In this document: piece by piece, positions 11,201 to 22,258 of the stretch
Layout of the letters: each line of letters begins with the position of its first letter
How positions within the stretch are numbered: the stretch's first letter is position 1
NCBI RefSeq assembly: GCF_014851395.1
Contig: NW_024044681.1
Coordinates: 22,817,036-22,881,035, forward strand
Source of the DNA: Micropterus salmoides
Lineage: Eukaryota; Chordata; Actinopteri; Centrarchiformes; Centrarchidae
DNA length: 64,000 nt
Direction of reading: 5' to 3'
Notes under the pieces: model-generated
What the model saw: only the letters and a program-made list of their open reading frames with translations
Database searches by the model: none
What the model was told of the DNA's origin: nothing
Program-made: the position numbers and the translations under genes

Positions 11201-13978
11201 TTATGTATAGTTTATGTAAATATGGCTGAGAGAGAGATGAAAGAATGATATGAATGACAAATGTAAAGCAGTGAGGCATACATAGCCTTACCCTCTGTGT
11301 GTATTGCCGACACGTAGCTCCAGCTATATCTCTTGACAATGTCCACCATGGCTCTGGCCTGTTGCATATCTGATGGCACCACCCTCATGAAATATTTATA
11401 CAGGCTCTGTTGACAGGAATGTACATGTTCACAAGTCTGAAAGGGTGCTTGTTATGTTTCCACGTGACAGCTTGTCTACTAGTTACACATGCATCCATAA
11501 TTACCCATATTATAGACCCCATTCCATGTAATCTCATTGTACGTTCCAATTCTGGTGTATTTAGGCAATTTACTACAAATCAGATTTACACATGCTGTAA
11601 TTGAAGCTGAGATAGGTAATGCATCACAATGAAATGTCTGCTTTCATTGTTGTCATACCTGCATTATCATCAGAAGATTAGTCAGATTACTTTGTAAAGT
11701 CTACACTGCAATACAATAGTAATAAGTAAAAAGCAGACATGAAGTTGACATCAACATCAAGTTGATTTTTATCAAACCCAAAAGCAGTAACTGCCTCTGC
11801 TTTGGTTTTCTGCCATGTTTGTTATTTGGTGAAGATGTTTTTGCTTCCATGTAATTCAAACTTTAATGTGATGGTTTTTGGTAATTGGTCTTACCTTGTC
11901 ACTGAGATCCATGCTAGTGGCTGAGTATGCTATCTGTGGGATGTTGAAGAGCTGGAGGAGATTTTGCACCTGGATGGCCACAGAGCTGGATCCTGGTCCA
12001 ATCAGTCCCACAATGGGCTTCTTCCCTTGCACCAGCAAACTCCCTGCCTCTGCAGTACACCTGCCCTGGTTCTCCTCCTCTTCATTGGACACTAGCGTGT
12101 CCCGAATGAACTCGATACTCTGCTCCAGCGCCACCGCAGAGTGCCAGCACGAGTCCCTGGTGTAGAAAGATTGAGTTCACATTGTTGTTTAGGCAAGCAG
12201 GGTGGGAATAAGAGGAGGATAGCCTGGAGTAGCCAAATTGATGCTTTTTTTAAGTACACAGTCATTTGAAAGAAAAAAAACACTTTTTGGATCAGTGAGA
12301 AGGGTGCAACCCAAAGTTCAGCCAAAGCTAATATGAGGTTTCAGCAGTCTGAGTCAGTCAAATCAAGCTGGTATCATCCAAATTATTTTTAGTAGAACTA
12401 GAAAGAGATATATTTCCTATTAGTCACATGAAGGTTTGTTGCTGGGAAACAATACCAGCAACATCAGCGTCATATTAGTTTCAGCTGAACATTAGAATGA
12501 TTTTGTATGAAATCAAGACTGTGGCTTTTGTCCCTCTTTTCATACAGCGCTGTTGTCCTTGGAAGGGCTCCCTTCACAGCCCTGGAAAGGAGGGACAATT
12601 GCAGCGACAAACTCTTTCAACATGGCATTTGAGTGCTGCACTAGCTTCCATTCCTTTCATTTGTAAGGCAATATCTCCAGCCACTCTTTGTCAGTAGGTC
12701 AGACTGCCCTGTTGGCCTGTGGGTCTTAAAACCTGACATTCTGAATAACTGCAGGAGTGGATGTCTGCGATGTCTGTGATGTTGCCTACCCTTCTAGGTT
12801 AACTGTCAGTCTTCTCTTATGGCATATTCTTCCAACCACAGTTCCCTGGATGTTTGCCTGCTCCTTCAAGGGTAACACTTTACATGAAAATCCACACCAT
12901 TGTAAATGCCATGAATGGCATGGAATGTCCATGTTAAAACTACTTTTAAATAAGTGAAATACTTTTTACTTAACTTTTAAAATATCCAAAGGTGTCAGAA
13001 GACCAGAAAAAACGTTCTGCCACATTGAATGATTGGAAATTTAATAAAAGTACACTGCACATGTAAAAGCAAAACTCAAATAATATGTGCTTCATTTGTG
13101 ATAATTACCCAGTAACTAATTAGTTAGGGTGATGCCTAACATCTCTGCCAAATTCAGGTAATTGTTCTAGTTGTTAGTCTGCTTGCCTATCTTTAGTCCT
13201 TACATGTGGTCTTTTAAAGAAACTGTTTTATGCCAAATCTCTTGGTATTATCCCACCCTGTGATGCAGTATTTGTTTAAATTGGCAAATTCAAGAAAATT
13301 GCTATCTCATACATGCATTACATGAATACGCTTTGTTTTCTTTCTGGTCTCTGTCTCATACAAATGGATGAGCCACAATTGGTTGCAAGTTAGTCCTTTT
13401 TTTCTATCATCCTGATTCATTTTCTCAGCACATGGTGTACTCATAGTCCAACAGTGAAGACAACCAACAATTTATTGCTATATAAGGTCAACATGAGAAG
13501 TTTGGTGATTGGTTTCTGACCTGATCTCGCAGCCGAGAGTGATATTTGGGAGGATTGTGGGGTCTGCGTTAATTCGATCCAGAGTGTGCATCATGGCTTC
13601 CACTCTCTGGATCCCATACTGCTCACGCACCGCACCACACTTTCGCTCATGGACCTGAGCAAAGTGAAACACAACTGGATTACTAAAATTTATCACATAT
13701 GCACACGTGGAAAATGTGAGCACACACACATAGAAGCACACAGCATGTACCTTGTCCGCAGGTGGTTGGTGGTGGACAGAGAAGAGAGCTCCTATGATGA
13801 TGTCACCAGGGATATGTGCTAATACTCTTCTCTCAGTGTTCTGGGCAATGACCGCAACCTGTTCTTTCAGGCCTAACCCGCTCAGATCAGTTCCCAGTAA
13901 TGCACTCACTGCCAACAGCCTCACATATAATACTAATCTATTCCCCATCACTGTGTTCCTCTCCACACCTCCTGCCAT
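2102..13978 (-). CDS. grm5: Metabotropic glutamate receptor 5, 5' half (extracellular domain); 3' part outside window
   Basis: This is a group I metabotropic glutamate receptor, a class C GPCR that binds glutamate through an extracellular Venus-flytrap dimer and signals via Gq and phospholipase C at neuronal membranes. Nine coding exons join as 13978-13751, 13654-13521, 12156-11895, 11406-11292, 9015-8766, 3102-2867, 2722-2601, 2513-2389 and 2276-2102, giving 549 codons with every phase closing. They encode a signal peptide, the ligand-binding domain (PGDIIIGALFSVHHQ, IAYSATSMDLSDK, GNYGESGMEAFKDM, GSDGWADR, QDTKMGFVINAIYSMAYGL) and the start of the cysteine-rich linker (SVCSEPC). The phrases KTNFTGVSGETILFDQNGDS and RYEIMNFK fit GRM5 better than GRM1. 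The remaining cysteine-rich region, seven helices and tail are not in the window. M1 at 13978 was taken as start; M11 (13948) opens a tighter signal peptide and is equally possible. Which teleost co-ortholog (grm5a or grm5b) this is cannot be told here. Confidence 0.95.
2389..2513 (-). CDS. grm5: grm5 coding exon 8
   Basis: Residues 450-491. It encodes GLCESMRPIDGRKLLEFLMK, then TNFTGVSGETILFDQNGDSP. This is the stretch that best separates GRM5 from GRM1. The acceptor is GTGTCAG|GGT and the donor is GGCAG|GTAAGG. Confidence 0.94.
2601..2722 (-). CDS. grm5: grm5 coding exon 7
   Basis: Residues 409-449. It encodes KESLRHQYAQDTKMGFVINA, then IYSMAYGLHAMQEALCPGYK, a signature of group I receptors. 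The acceptor is TCCACAG|GG and the donor is AAG|GTACTA. Confidence 0.94.
2867..3102 (-). CDS. grm5: grm5 coding exon 6
   Basis: Residues 330-409. It encodes SDGWADRYDVTDGYQKEAAG, VTWFDDYYLNLKPNANLRNP and WFPEFWQHRFQCRL, ending YNRTCT. The acceptor is GTCCAG|TGATGG. The donor ACTT|GTTAGT is weaker than its neighbours, but it is the one that keeps phase with the next exon. Confidence 0.9.
3103..8765. other. Large grm5 intron
   Basis: A 5.7-kb AT-rich intron between grm5 coding exons 5 and 6. The only clear insertion is the 3' end of a LINE at 6050-6490. The short open frames here have no family resemblance that I recognise. Confidence 0.6.
6050..6490 (+). mobile_element. 5'-truncated L2/Rex-type LINE 3' end with (CTAC)n tail
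   Basis: The plus strand encodes RILKDSTNPSHSLFTLLLSG, then RYRRFCCHTTRLQSSFPPQA and IRLLNS. This is the C-terminal tail typical of fish L2/Rex1-group LINE polymerases (pattern hPSHPLF-LLPSG+RYR---CRT-R---SF-PxAIRxLN). It is followed by an AT-rich 3' UTR and a short (CTAC)n run at 6471-6490 where the element ends. Severe 5' truncation is usual for such elements. No catalytic part is present. Confidence 0.75.
8766..9015 (-). CDS. grm5: grm5 coding exon 5 (lobe II)
   Basis: Residues 247-330. It encodes GNYGESGMEAFKDMAAKEGI, KIYSNAGEQRFDKLLQKLRG and VVACFCEGMTVRGILMAMRR, ending GEFLLVG. The acceptor is TCCATAG|GT and the donor is GGAAG|GTGAGT. It is followed downstream by a 5.7-kb intron. Confidence 0.95.
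9016..11291. other. grm5 intron, nothing recognised
   Basis: A 2.3-kb AT-rich intron. I see no coding exon, RNA gene or clear transposon in it on either strand. Confidence 0.55.
11292..11406 (-). CDS. grm5: grm5 coding exon 4
   Basis: Residues 209-247. It encodes SLYKYFMRVVPSDMQQARAM and then VKRYSWSYVSAIHTEG. The acceptor is GTCAACAG|AGC and the donor is GAGG|GTAAGG. It ends with one base of a glycine codon that the next exon completes. Confidence 0.94.
11895..12156 (-). CDS. grm5: grm5 coding exon 3 (lobe I of the ligand-binding domain)
   Basis: Residues 121-208. It encodes DSCWHSAVALEQSIEFIRD, a variable loop rich in glutamate, then GPGSSSVAIQVQNLLQLF and SATSMDLSDK. The Ser and Thr of SATS (about S199 and T201) correspond to glutamate contacts known in this family. 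The acceptor is CACCAG|GG and the donor is AAG|GTAAGA. Confidence 0.95.
12157..13520. other. grm5 intron, nothing firm
   Basis: A 1.4-kb intron. Around 12868-12960 a GGTAACACTTTACATG stretch resembles the end of a fish interspersed repeat, but the similarity is too short to name. Confidence 0.5.
13521..13654 (-). CDS. grm5: grm5 coding exon 2
   Basis: Residues 77-121. It encodes VHERKCGAVREQYGIQRVEA through LPNITLGCEI. The acceptor is TTTGCTCAG|GTC and the donor is ATCAG|GTCAGA. It ends in phase 2, and its AG joins the G of the next exon to make the arginine of the CEIRDSCW motif. Confidence 0.93.
13751..13978 (-). CDS. grm5: grm5 coding exon 1 (signal peptide and start of ligand-binding domain)
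   Basis: Residues 1-76. A hydrophobic N-terminus (from M11: MGNRLVLYVRLLAVSALLG) fits a signal peptide. The mature start ERRVLAHIPGDIIIGALFSV follows. The donor AAG|GTACAT lies after PADK. The following intron is only 96 bp and is discussed as a finding. Confidence 0.88.
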
Positions 13979-14936
13979 CTTCTCTCCTCTTAGAGCTCAG
14001 GTTCAGATGAATGTGTTGTTTTTGGCAAGGTGCTCATAGTGCCAGGGGTATGGGTTAGATTTCTGGAGAAAAGGACAGAGATAGGCAGCAAATGAGCTTT
14101 GTTTAAGACTGTACAATAAGACTTCCTCATGTCAGCATGCTATTTTAGCTAGCCTGCTGGATCATGTAAAAAAGAAAAGTAACTTTGGCCATTTATTCAC
14201 AAATCACAGTTTTTTTTATTAAACGTCCTCTGTTTTTTACTACCCTCCCTAAAAATGACATCAAGTCGCTGTCCGTAGTTCTGAAATGATGTTGGCAGCG
14301 AATCATGCATCTTAATTGACATCTGTGCTGGTGGTCCACTGAATAATCAACAGCGTATAAAACTCAATTATCTCTTCTGAATTAATTCATTATTGTGCAC
14401 GCCGCATACCCAAAACTAACAGACAACTTCAGCCTACCTCTTTTCTGCCAGCTGCTTTGCAGATGCCATTCCTTTTGAGGCCGTTTCCATCACAGAAGAT
14501 TAATAAGAAAAGCGCTGCAGGTTTTTGCTCAAGCTCAGTCTGGCGCCCGGGTACAGCAAACTGCAAATAGCAGCAGATAATATATCGCCCGTTATTGGAA
14601 CATGTTTGACTTACTGACGCACACGGCGCCCCCCCACCCCCCTTTCTTCTACACCTCCTCCTCCTCCTACTCCAAAACAGTGGAAAGCATGGAGCATCAA
14701 CAGTGATGGGTACAACTGTGGAAAGCTATGGGAGGCGAGCCACACAGGCATGTATTAATATGAAAAAAAGAAAAACAAATAAGTAGACAAGTAAGGGATA
14801 GAGGAAGCACCAACAGCAGTGCTTAATATGAAACGTGAGAGCTTATCTGTAGGCGATTGGCTAACAATCAATTGATGATGCGGGCTTCTCTTTCTTTTGC
14901 ACTTAAAGTTGGGCTTCTGTAAATAACATCATAGAG

Positions 14937-15036
14937 TACGGTCTAGACCTGCTCTTTTATGAAAAGCCCTGTGAGATAACTGTTGTTGTGATTTGGCGGT
15001 ATATAAATAAAATTGAATTGAATTGAATTGAATTAA
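14937..15036 (+). repeat. Interspersed repeat 3' tail ending in (TTGAA)n
   Basis: The run GTCTAGACCTGCTC, then GTGAGATAACTGTTGTTGTG, then TATATAAATAAAATTGAATT followed by TTGAA repeats, is a very common teleost SINE/LINE tail. It ends in a 5-bp microsatellite at about 15013-15034. It is non-coding. Confidence 0.6.
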
Positions 15037-17274
15037 AGTCTCGTTCGTTCTTTTAATGTGGCAGTGATAACCGACTTGAAATTATTATTATTATTAATAT
15101 ATATTACAATTATTCATTCATATTTAACTGAAAAGTTATAGCTTAGGCTATAACACCTTCCTTTTCAATTGCCCACCCATGATGCTCGTGAAACGAGATG
15201 ATTACCTTCAATTGGAAAGTTTCAGTATGTCCAATAAACAACGAGCCCCACTTCTGTCACTTGCAAATACCACTGGTAAAAATAAAGACAGTGACCATAA
15301 AATCCAATGTTTTTGGTTTGTTATGAATTGGTTTGCTCTGTGACCAACCCTAGTTCTTGAGGTCGATTTGGCTCCAGGTAGAGAGATCTGAAAGGCAAAC
15401 CCTTCTGTAGGCTATAGATTCTGCTTGATGCTTCTTGGCTTTTCGTTGAATTTGTCATTACAGTCTCCTTGTTCAAAGAGACGTGGTTGGGGTTCTTCAG
15501 AGCTGGATGGAAAATGAATGATAATCTTTTTATTGCACTTCCACTGCAGCTGTTTCCTTCTCCTTAGAAGTCAGTCAATATGACCCCCAAAATAATTATG
15601 TATGTGTTGTTTTCTGATAAGTGGCTTCACCTGTAGAGGAAAACTATGAAAGAAACAACAGAATCTGAACATAACAAACCACACACTGAACATGTAGCTT
15701 CAACATGGAGACTGCAGTGAGTGAAATATGCAGTATCTTGATTTGGTACCACTAACTATTGAGTTTAGTGTGTATAAGACCAGGTCAGAAACTGTTTTGG
15801 TTCTTTTCAGTTGATCAAGTGGGACATCCTTCTTTAACTTAGAGTGGCTACACCATAGCTAACCCCCTACAGCAACAAGAACAAACATTTTGGTGTAGTT
15901 TATCCATATATAACAGAGGAGGCAATAGGATAGCCTACTTGGCAGTCACAGTAACTAATTTACACTTTTAATTTAGAAGTTTCATCAGAAATTCCTCAAT
16001 TAATCCAGTGTTTTCTGGTGTAAGATGCTGGGATAATTTCAGGGTCCATAAATAACATAAAAGTCACAGTTAGTTAGCGTGGTGACAATGGGATTGTTAT
16101 TGTAGGTTAAAATGTGTGATGCACAAAAATCTTTTCAGAATACGTTTGGAAAGTCTAATCAAATGGCGGTCAAATGTGTGATTGAGGATGTTTGTACATG
16201 GGGATTCATTAATAGGAAAAAATAATTTCTGTCTGCAAAACTGTGGTTTGTTAGTTGCCTGGGGAGACAGAGAGAAAGAAGGTAGCCTTGATGACCTGTC
16301 ATTTCTAGACAGAATGATATTGGAAGTAGTCGCATGGCGCCCTCTGGTGGGGAGGTTATTTTTTCAACTCTCCACACAGCACCACAGAAGTTAATACAGA
16401 TCATTTTGCACGTGTTTACATGCCATTGTAAAAACTATTACATTTACATTTAAAACATAATGTAATACATATTACTGTGTTACTGTGATCTACATCTGAA
16501 AAAGAAGAAGAAGAAGACAGCTGATTCTCATTTTAGCAGAGCACCAACCCATGCTTTTCAATGTCATGCAATGTTCTGTAAAAGGGCAAATTGTTGAGTT
16601 TTTCTCAGTAAATGTGGCCCCAGCCAGATACAAAGAGACTCCACTGAAGATCCTTAACCCCACAGGAGTTATTTTCTTTATGTGAGTGGGAAGTTTATAA
16701 CCATCAACCACATGATCAGATGTCCATCTATGACTCAATGAATGCTGGATGTCTGGACATTTGCTGATAATTGCCAGGGATGGATCAGACATGCAAAAAG
16801 ACTCTTCCCCAGGTGTTTTGCAAGAGAGGACAGAAGGTGTGATGTTCATGAGAACTTGGGCTCAACTGTATGTTACCAATTGTTAAAAATAGGTATTTAA
16901 GATCACATGCAAACAGTTTTATAATGATTTGACTAATGGTAAGAGGTCAGGGAGCACAGTGGGTGTGTAGAGAGCCATGTGAGACAGCAGCTCAAAACAC
17001 ATCAAAGTTTTTTTCCTAGAAAGCATTATACAAATGCAAATACCAAGTAGGGCCTATTGTTGCCTTAGGCAATGGTTTGCTTTATCATGCACTGCCCATC
17101 AGTTTGTACTGAGTGAATCCTTTTTTTTATGTCCCTTCATCCGTTCACACTGTATCTGATGACATAAATAACACATTCCTATGTGGTTGAATAAAGGAGT
17201 CTTTGGCAGCATACCAGGCTTCTATCACAAAGGTGGTTTGTCAAATGTGCAATTTAAACATCCCTTTTTAAACA

Positions 17275-17436
17275 CATATTTTAATTAAAGAATTTAAAAA
17301 TTTTCTTAAATTCTGACAGGGGTTTATTTTTCATTAGTTTATACCAGGCAGCACATGTAAATATCTCAGAAAAGTTTAGTTAATTTGTGGATAGCCACTG
17401 GTGATTTGCTGTCAACTTTCTCATGTCACAAGAAGG
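17275..17436 (+). repeat. Dispersed repeat, copy A (copy B lies in tyr intron 1)
   Basis: This block shares long runs with 21605-21744 in the same orientation: ATTTTAATTAAAG, then TTCTGACAGGGG, TTATTTTTCATTAGTTTATA, CAGCACATGTA, GCCACTGGTGATTTGC and TCACAAGAAGGG. Copy A holds about 20 extra bases in the middle. The family is not one I recognise. It may be a MITE or LINE piece, or a local duplication. Confidence 0.75.
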
Positions 17437-17457
17437 GTATGTGTACACATACAAGGA

Positions 17458-18775
17458 ATTACATTACATTTACATTACATTCATTCATTTGGCAGACGCT
17501 TTTATCCAAAGTGACTTATATTTGAGGAACAACATACAAGCATCAACAAAGCATCAAATACAGCACAAGAACTACAACTGACAATACATACTTGTTAGAG
17601 CACTAATAAATACTAGTAAAAGCTAATAGCACATATCGCATCAATGGGGTAAATACCTAGGGAAAGAAGTAAGAGTTAACAAAAACGCAATCAATATAGG
17701 ATATTTGTAAGAGCATAGAAGATGAAGAGCACAGGAAGTGCATGTTAGAGGTTAGGAATTAGAGGTGTTATAAGAGGAAGTGTTCTTGGAAAAGATGAGT
17801 TTTCAAGAGATTCTTGAAGTTAGAGAGGGACGCCCCTGCTCTGAAGGCATGTGGTAGCTTGTTCCACTATCGTGGTGTCACAGATGAGAACAAGCCGGGA
17901 CTGATATTGCTTTGTGTGTAGGGATGGCAGAGCCAGGCGGCATTCGCTGGAGGAGTGTAGTGGCTGAGAAGGAACGTAAGTTTGTATTATGTAGTTTAGG
18001 TAGATGAGTGCAGACCCAGTAGTAACTCTGTATGCAAGCATTAGTGGCTTGAATTTGATTACGGAGGCCATGGGTAACCAGTGGGGGTCACTCAGCAGTG
18101 GATTGACATGCATCCTTTTGGACTGATCAAAAACCAGACACGCTGCTACGTTCTGAACCATTTGTAGGGGTTTCACTGCACCTGCTAGAAGGGCATTGCA
18201 ATAGTTGAGGCGAGAGATAACCATGGCCTGTACCAGAAGCTGCGTGGTATACTGAGAGAGGTAGGGAATGATTTTCCTTATGCTGTATAGAGCAAAGCCG
18301 CACGACCGAGAGACAGCAGTAACATGGTCTGAAAAGGACAGCTGGTCATCAATCATGACAACCAAGTTTCTCACCACCCCGGTTGAAGTGAAGGTTTAGG
18401 AGTCAATTTGTAGTTTGATGTTGCGGTGGATAGATTGCTTGGCTGGAATAACCAAGAAGTCCAACTTAGAGAGGTTTAGTTGGAGGTGGCAAGCCTTCAT
18501 CCATTCGGATATGTCTGAGAGACAGTCTGAGATCCGCACTGACACTGGGGTAGTCAGGTGGGAAGGATAGGTAGAGCTGCGTATCGTCTGCGTAGCAGTG
18601 GTAAGAGAAGTGATGCGAGCGAATGATCGGCCCCAGTGATGTGGTGTAAACTGAGAAGAGAAGGGGCCCTAGCACTGAGCCTTGGGGCACCCCTGTGGAG
18701 AGGAAGGGGAGGACGATAACTGTCCTTGCCACAAAACATTGTAGGAACGCCCTGAAAGGTAGGATTCAGGATTGG
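17458..18775 (-). mobile_element. L2/CR1-group LINE, 5'-truncated, degenerate
   Basis: On the minus strand, 18732-18466 encodes STGVPQGSVLGPLLFSVYTT and the reverse transcriptase catalytic motif CYADDTQLYLSF. After frameshifts, 18377-17820 continues with VIDDQLSFSDHVTAVSRSCG, LLVQAMVISRLNYCNALLAG, DPHWLPMASVIKFKPLMLAY and YVPSQPLHSSSECRLALPSL. This is the C-terminal half of an L2/Rex-type non-LTR polymerase. The 3' end at 17458-17510 has the common fish tail CATTTGGCAGACGCTTTTAT. The endonuclease and N-terminal polymerase are missing, and frameshifts make it inactive. Confidence 0.88.
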
Positions 18776-19597
18776 GCATTGCTCACGATGTGCTTGCATA
18801 TACAATAATACAATAATAATACAATAATAAAATCACATACAGGCTATAGTATATAGAACACATATATACACACTATAAACAAAAACAATATAGACAGATT
18901 TAGACAATAGTGCAATAAGCAGAGTGCAAAGGATGCAGGAGTAGACAGACAGACAGAGTTACTGGGTTATTGCACAGGAATTGTTCCTGACACTTCATAG
19001 TGAATAATATGTTGCTTATTAAGCTGTAAAATAGGATATATATTTCAGTAGGAATAATTTCACAGTATTATTTTGGACTTGCAGAATTATGTATATTACA
19101 AACAGTAAATCATTAATAGCACTTTGGCTATTATATTAAGTATGTAGTGGGCACATTGAAGTTGTCACTTCATGTATCCTTTGGCTAAAAGTGATTTTAG
19201 TTTGTACCTAATTGTTTTACAATGGACAGTGGTGTAACAGGCGTGGTGTAACATGTGCAACAGAGTCTGCTCTGAACTCCCAAAGTAAGTTTAGTGTGTT
19301 GCCTACTATCTTGCTGTGTTGGTGTTAAATTAAAGATTATTTAAGAAGAAAATTTAGCCCGCTTACAAAAACAGGCCAGAAGGACTGGAGAATGCTAGCA
19401 ACCCAGACAACAGCGTTACACACACAGGATGCAAATATGTAAATGTATATGTAATGTATAAATGTAGAGCTGTAGAGATGTACTATATTTCTCTCCTCAT
19501 TCTGTATGCCTCTCCCTCTCTATATTCCTAGTAGGCCATTTTCACTGCAATTTTCATCACATAATGCCAGGAATAACAGTTTACTTTACTTGTAGCC

Positions 19598-19628
<31 letters not shown>

Positions 19629-19632
19629 TGTA
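19598..19632. repeat. (GT)n microsatellite
   Basis: About 35 bases of nearly uninterrupted GT dinucleotides, about 950 bases upstream of tyr. Confidence 0.95.
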
Positions 19633-20440
19633 GAGGGATCATGAGTTACCCGCCTGTTTTACCCTGATGACTAGAGAACAGGATGCATTTCCAGAAGAAA
19701 ATCACTGTAAAATCACTGTGAAATGGCTCATGTGATCCACTGCTCCAGGCGTATATGACTTTAACGGATTTCTGTATCTGCTGATATTTTGTAAGTGTAT
19801 CATGATACAGAGTGGAGACAAATGAAAGGAAAAAACAGAATAAAAGAGTGGAGAAATATATCAAATGCAGTTGTTTACATGCACCAGGACTCACTGAATG
19901 GTTTGGTGGGTATGCAAATGACGTGAAGAAAATGCCTTTTACAGCCATCAGATCCCAACCCAGTTTCATACCTAAGATTTTGGGCCAATGTGTAAGGCTC
20001 TCCACCATGATCAACACCAAATGATAAAATATTAACTTTTATCTTTAAATATCTTTAGTGATATCTGTGACTGCCTCTGATGCTATCATTTTGTTATGTC
20101 TGGCTATGTTTGTTTTTTTCTATCTCTCTTGATCTCAATGAGATTATATAATTAAATAAATATGGTATATACAGCATGATATCTTGTAGAGGAATGGAGT
20201 TCATCCCTCCAGTAGAGCTCCACAGACTTGGAGCACTGAATCTGTTGTGGAGGCTCTTGTGGCCTGATTCCATGCTAATACTTCATGATGTTTTTTAATT
20301 TGTAAGTCTTAATGATGCCATTAAACTTTTAATAGGCTTTAATTGAGCAGCACAAATTCTGCAAATCCAATGGAGGGAGTTAGACTGCAATCCCCACTCC
20401 CCTCTCTCCCCTTGAAGTAAGCTTCACCTTGAGGTTAAGC

Positions 20441-20510
20441 GGCATGTGACTGGCTCGACAAAGAGGAGGGGGTGGCCGGAGAACACCCTGAGGAATTTAG
20501 GCATGTGAAC
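20441..20510 (+). promoter_or_regulatory. tyr: Putative tyr proximal promoter: two MITF-type E-boxes and a SOX-like site
   Basis: Two CATGTG cores lie at 20443-20448 and 20502-20507, 59 bases apart. On the minus strand both read TCACATGC, the flanking preferred by MITF. An ACAAAG SOX-type core (20458-20463) lies between them. They sit 75-140 bases upstream of the tyrosinase ATG, where vertebrate tyr promoters carry M-box and E-box elements driven by MITF and SOX10 in pigment cells. No TATA box is obvious. The motifs are seen directly. Their use is inferred from the gene family. Confidence 0.6.
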
Positions 20511-20581
20511 GGGGCTTTCTCACTTTGTGAGTACCCTATTTGTTTCATTTCTCGGTAACTTCGAATTAAATCCTTGCTGTA

Positions 20582-21403
20582 ATGTGGCTCCTGATAATCC
20601 TAAATTTCACGTTATGTTTTGCGCCCAGCTATCAACAATTCCCTCGTCTGTGTGCCACCCGCGAAGCCTTGCTCACCAAGGAGTGCTGCCCGTCTTGGGA
20701 AGGAGACGGCTCGCCCTGCGGAGCCAGCTCCGGCCGGGGCTTCTGCCATGATGTGGAGGTTCCGGACCAGCCGGATGGGCCGCAGTACCCCTTCTCCGGG
20801 TTGGACGACAGGGAGAAGTGGCCCTTGGTTTTCTACAACCGGACGTGCCAGTGTGCAGGGAACTTCATGGGCTTCAACTGCGCGGACTGTTTGTTTGGCT
20901 ACTTTGGAGTGAACTGCAATGAGAGGAGAGAGTCTCTGAGGAGGAACATATTTCACCTTTCCAGAGCCGAGAGAATCAGATTTGTGTCCTATCTGAACTT
21001 GGCCAAACAGACAATAAGCAGGGACTATGTTGTTGTGACCGGGACCTACCAGGAGATGGAAAACGGCTCCAACCCGATGTTCGCTGATGTGTCTGTGTAC
21101 GATGTGTTTGTGTGGATGCATTACTATGTGTCCCGGAACGCGCTGCTTGGCGGGCCGGGGAATGTGTGGACCAATGTGGACTTTGCCCACTGGGCGCCTG
21201 CGTTTCTCCCGTGGCACCGCGCATACCTGCTGCACTGGGAGCATGAGATCAGGAAGCTGACCGGAGACACGAGCTTCACCATCCCGTACTGGGACTGGAG
21301 GGATGCCCAGGAATGCGACGTGTGCACGGACGAGCTGATGGGGGACCGGAGTCCCCAGGACCCCACCTTACTCAGCCCAGGCTCCGTCTTCTCTTCTTGG
21401 AGG
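20582..21403 (+). CDS. tyr: tyr exon 1 (signal peptide, EGF-like region, CuA site)
   Basis: Residues 1-274, ending VFSSWR. It starts MWLLIILNFTLCFAPSYQQF and includes FNCADCLFGYFGVNCNERR and the three CuA histidines. The donor is AGG|GTAGAG. This exon is clearly richer in GC than the surrounding DNA. Confidence 0.97.
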
Positions 21404-22221
21404 GTAGAGTAACTTTTACTTTTATTTATTTAAAGATCACCCCAAAAAAGTGAAATTAATATTGAAACTCATTCACACTGTGTAGCCTACTTTTAAGTTA
21501 AATAATGGATAAAAATAGCTGTTCTTCCTGATCAGCAGGATTTTTAAAATACTTTTACTGTTTTGGCATGCTTGGGTGAGCTTTATTTTGATAGCAATTG
21601 CCCTATATTTTAATTAAAGCATTTAAAAATTTCTTGAAATTCTGACAGGGGCTTATTTTTCATTAGTTTATACTGACAGCACATGTAGCCTAAATAGATG
21701 GCCACTGGTGATTTGCCATCAACTGTCTAATTTCACAAGAAGGGGAGACAAAAAAATGAAAAGAAAACATATGTAGGCCCTACTGCGCAACCTACTGCAC
21801 ACACATTTTTTTATTATTTATTTTAATTAGGTTTACCATAGTAATTTATGTTGCCTAAAAACTAATAGCAGTGCCATTTCAATTTACTGTAACTCACAAA
21901 TGTCTATATTCACTTTATTTTTGGTCTCTCTTTTTTTCATGCGCCGCATTGCAATATGTTCCTGTGTGTCTCCATCAACAGGTGCTGTGCTCCCAAGCTG
22001 AGGAGTACAATGACAGAGGTGTGTTATGTGATGCCACGGAGGAAGGCCCATTGCGTCGTAACCCTGGAAACCAAAACCGTAGCGTGGTCGAACGATTACC
22101 AACTTCAGCAGAGGTGGAGTTCACTGTCAGTCTGACCAGCTATGACACGGGAGCCATGGACCGCAGTGCCAACATGAGCTTCAGGAACACTCTGGAAGGT
22201 CAGATAAGCTTGACCAGAAAG

Positions 22222-22258
<37 letters not shown>

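Larger units (their letters stand above)
13979..20440. other. grm5-tyr intergenic region (head-to-head genes)
   Basis: The 6.5 kb between the divergent grm5 and tyr genes must hold the grm5 5' UTR and promoter (not located) and distal tyr regulatory DNA. It contains a repeat tail at 14937-15036, the repeat copy at 17275-17436, an L2-type LINE at 17458-18775 and a (GT)n run at 19598-19632. A (CTC)n/C-rich tract near 14620-14670 may mark the upstream grm5 leader, but I cannot prove it. Confidence 0.55.

Noticed and set aside
17820..18377. 185-codon minus-strand open frame as a host gene
   Set aside because: Its sequence is the C-terminal part of an L2-type LINE polymerase, with no host gene features.
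20612..21244. 210-codon minus-strand open frame opposite tyr exon 1
   Set aside because: A shadow of the GC-rich tyrosinase exon. It has no recognisable domain and no splice or start context.
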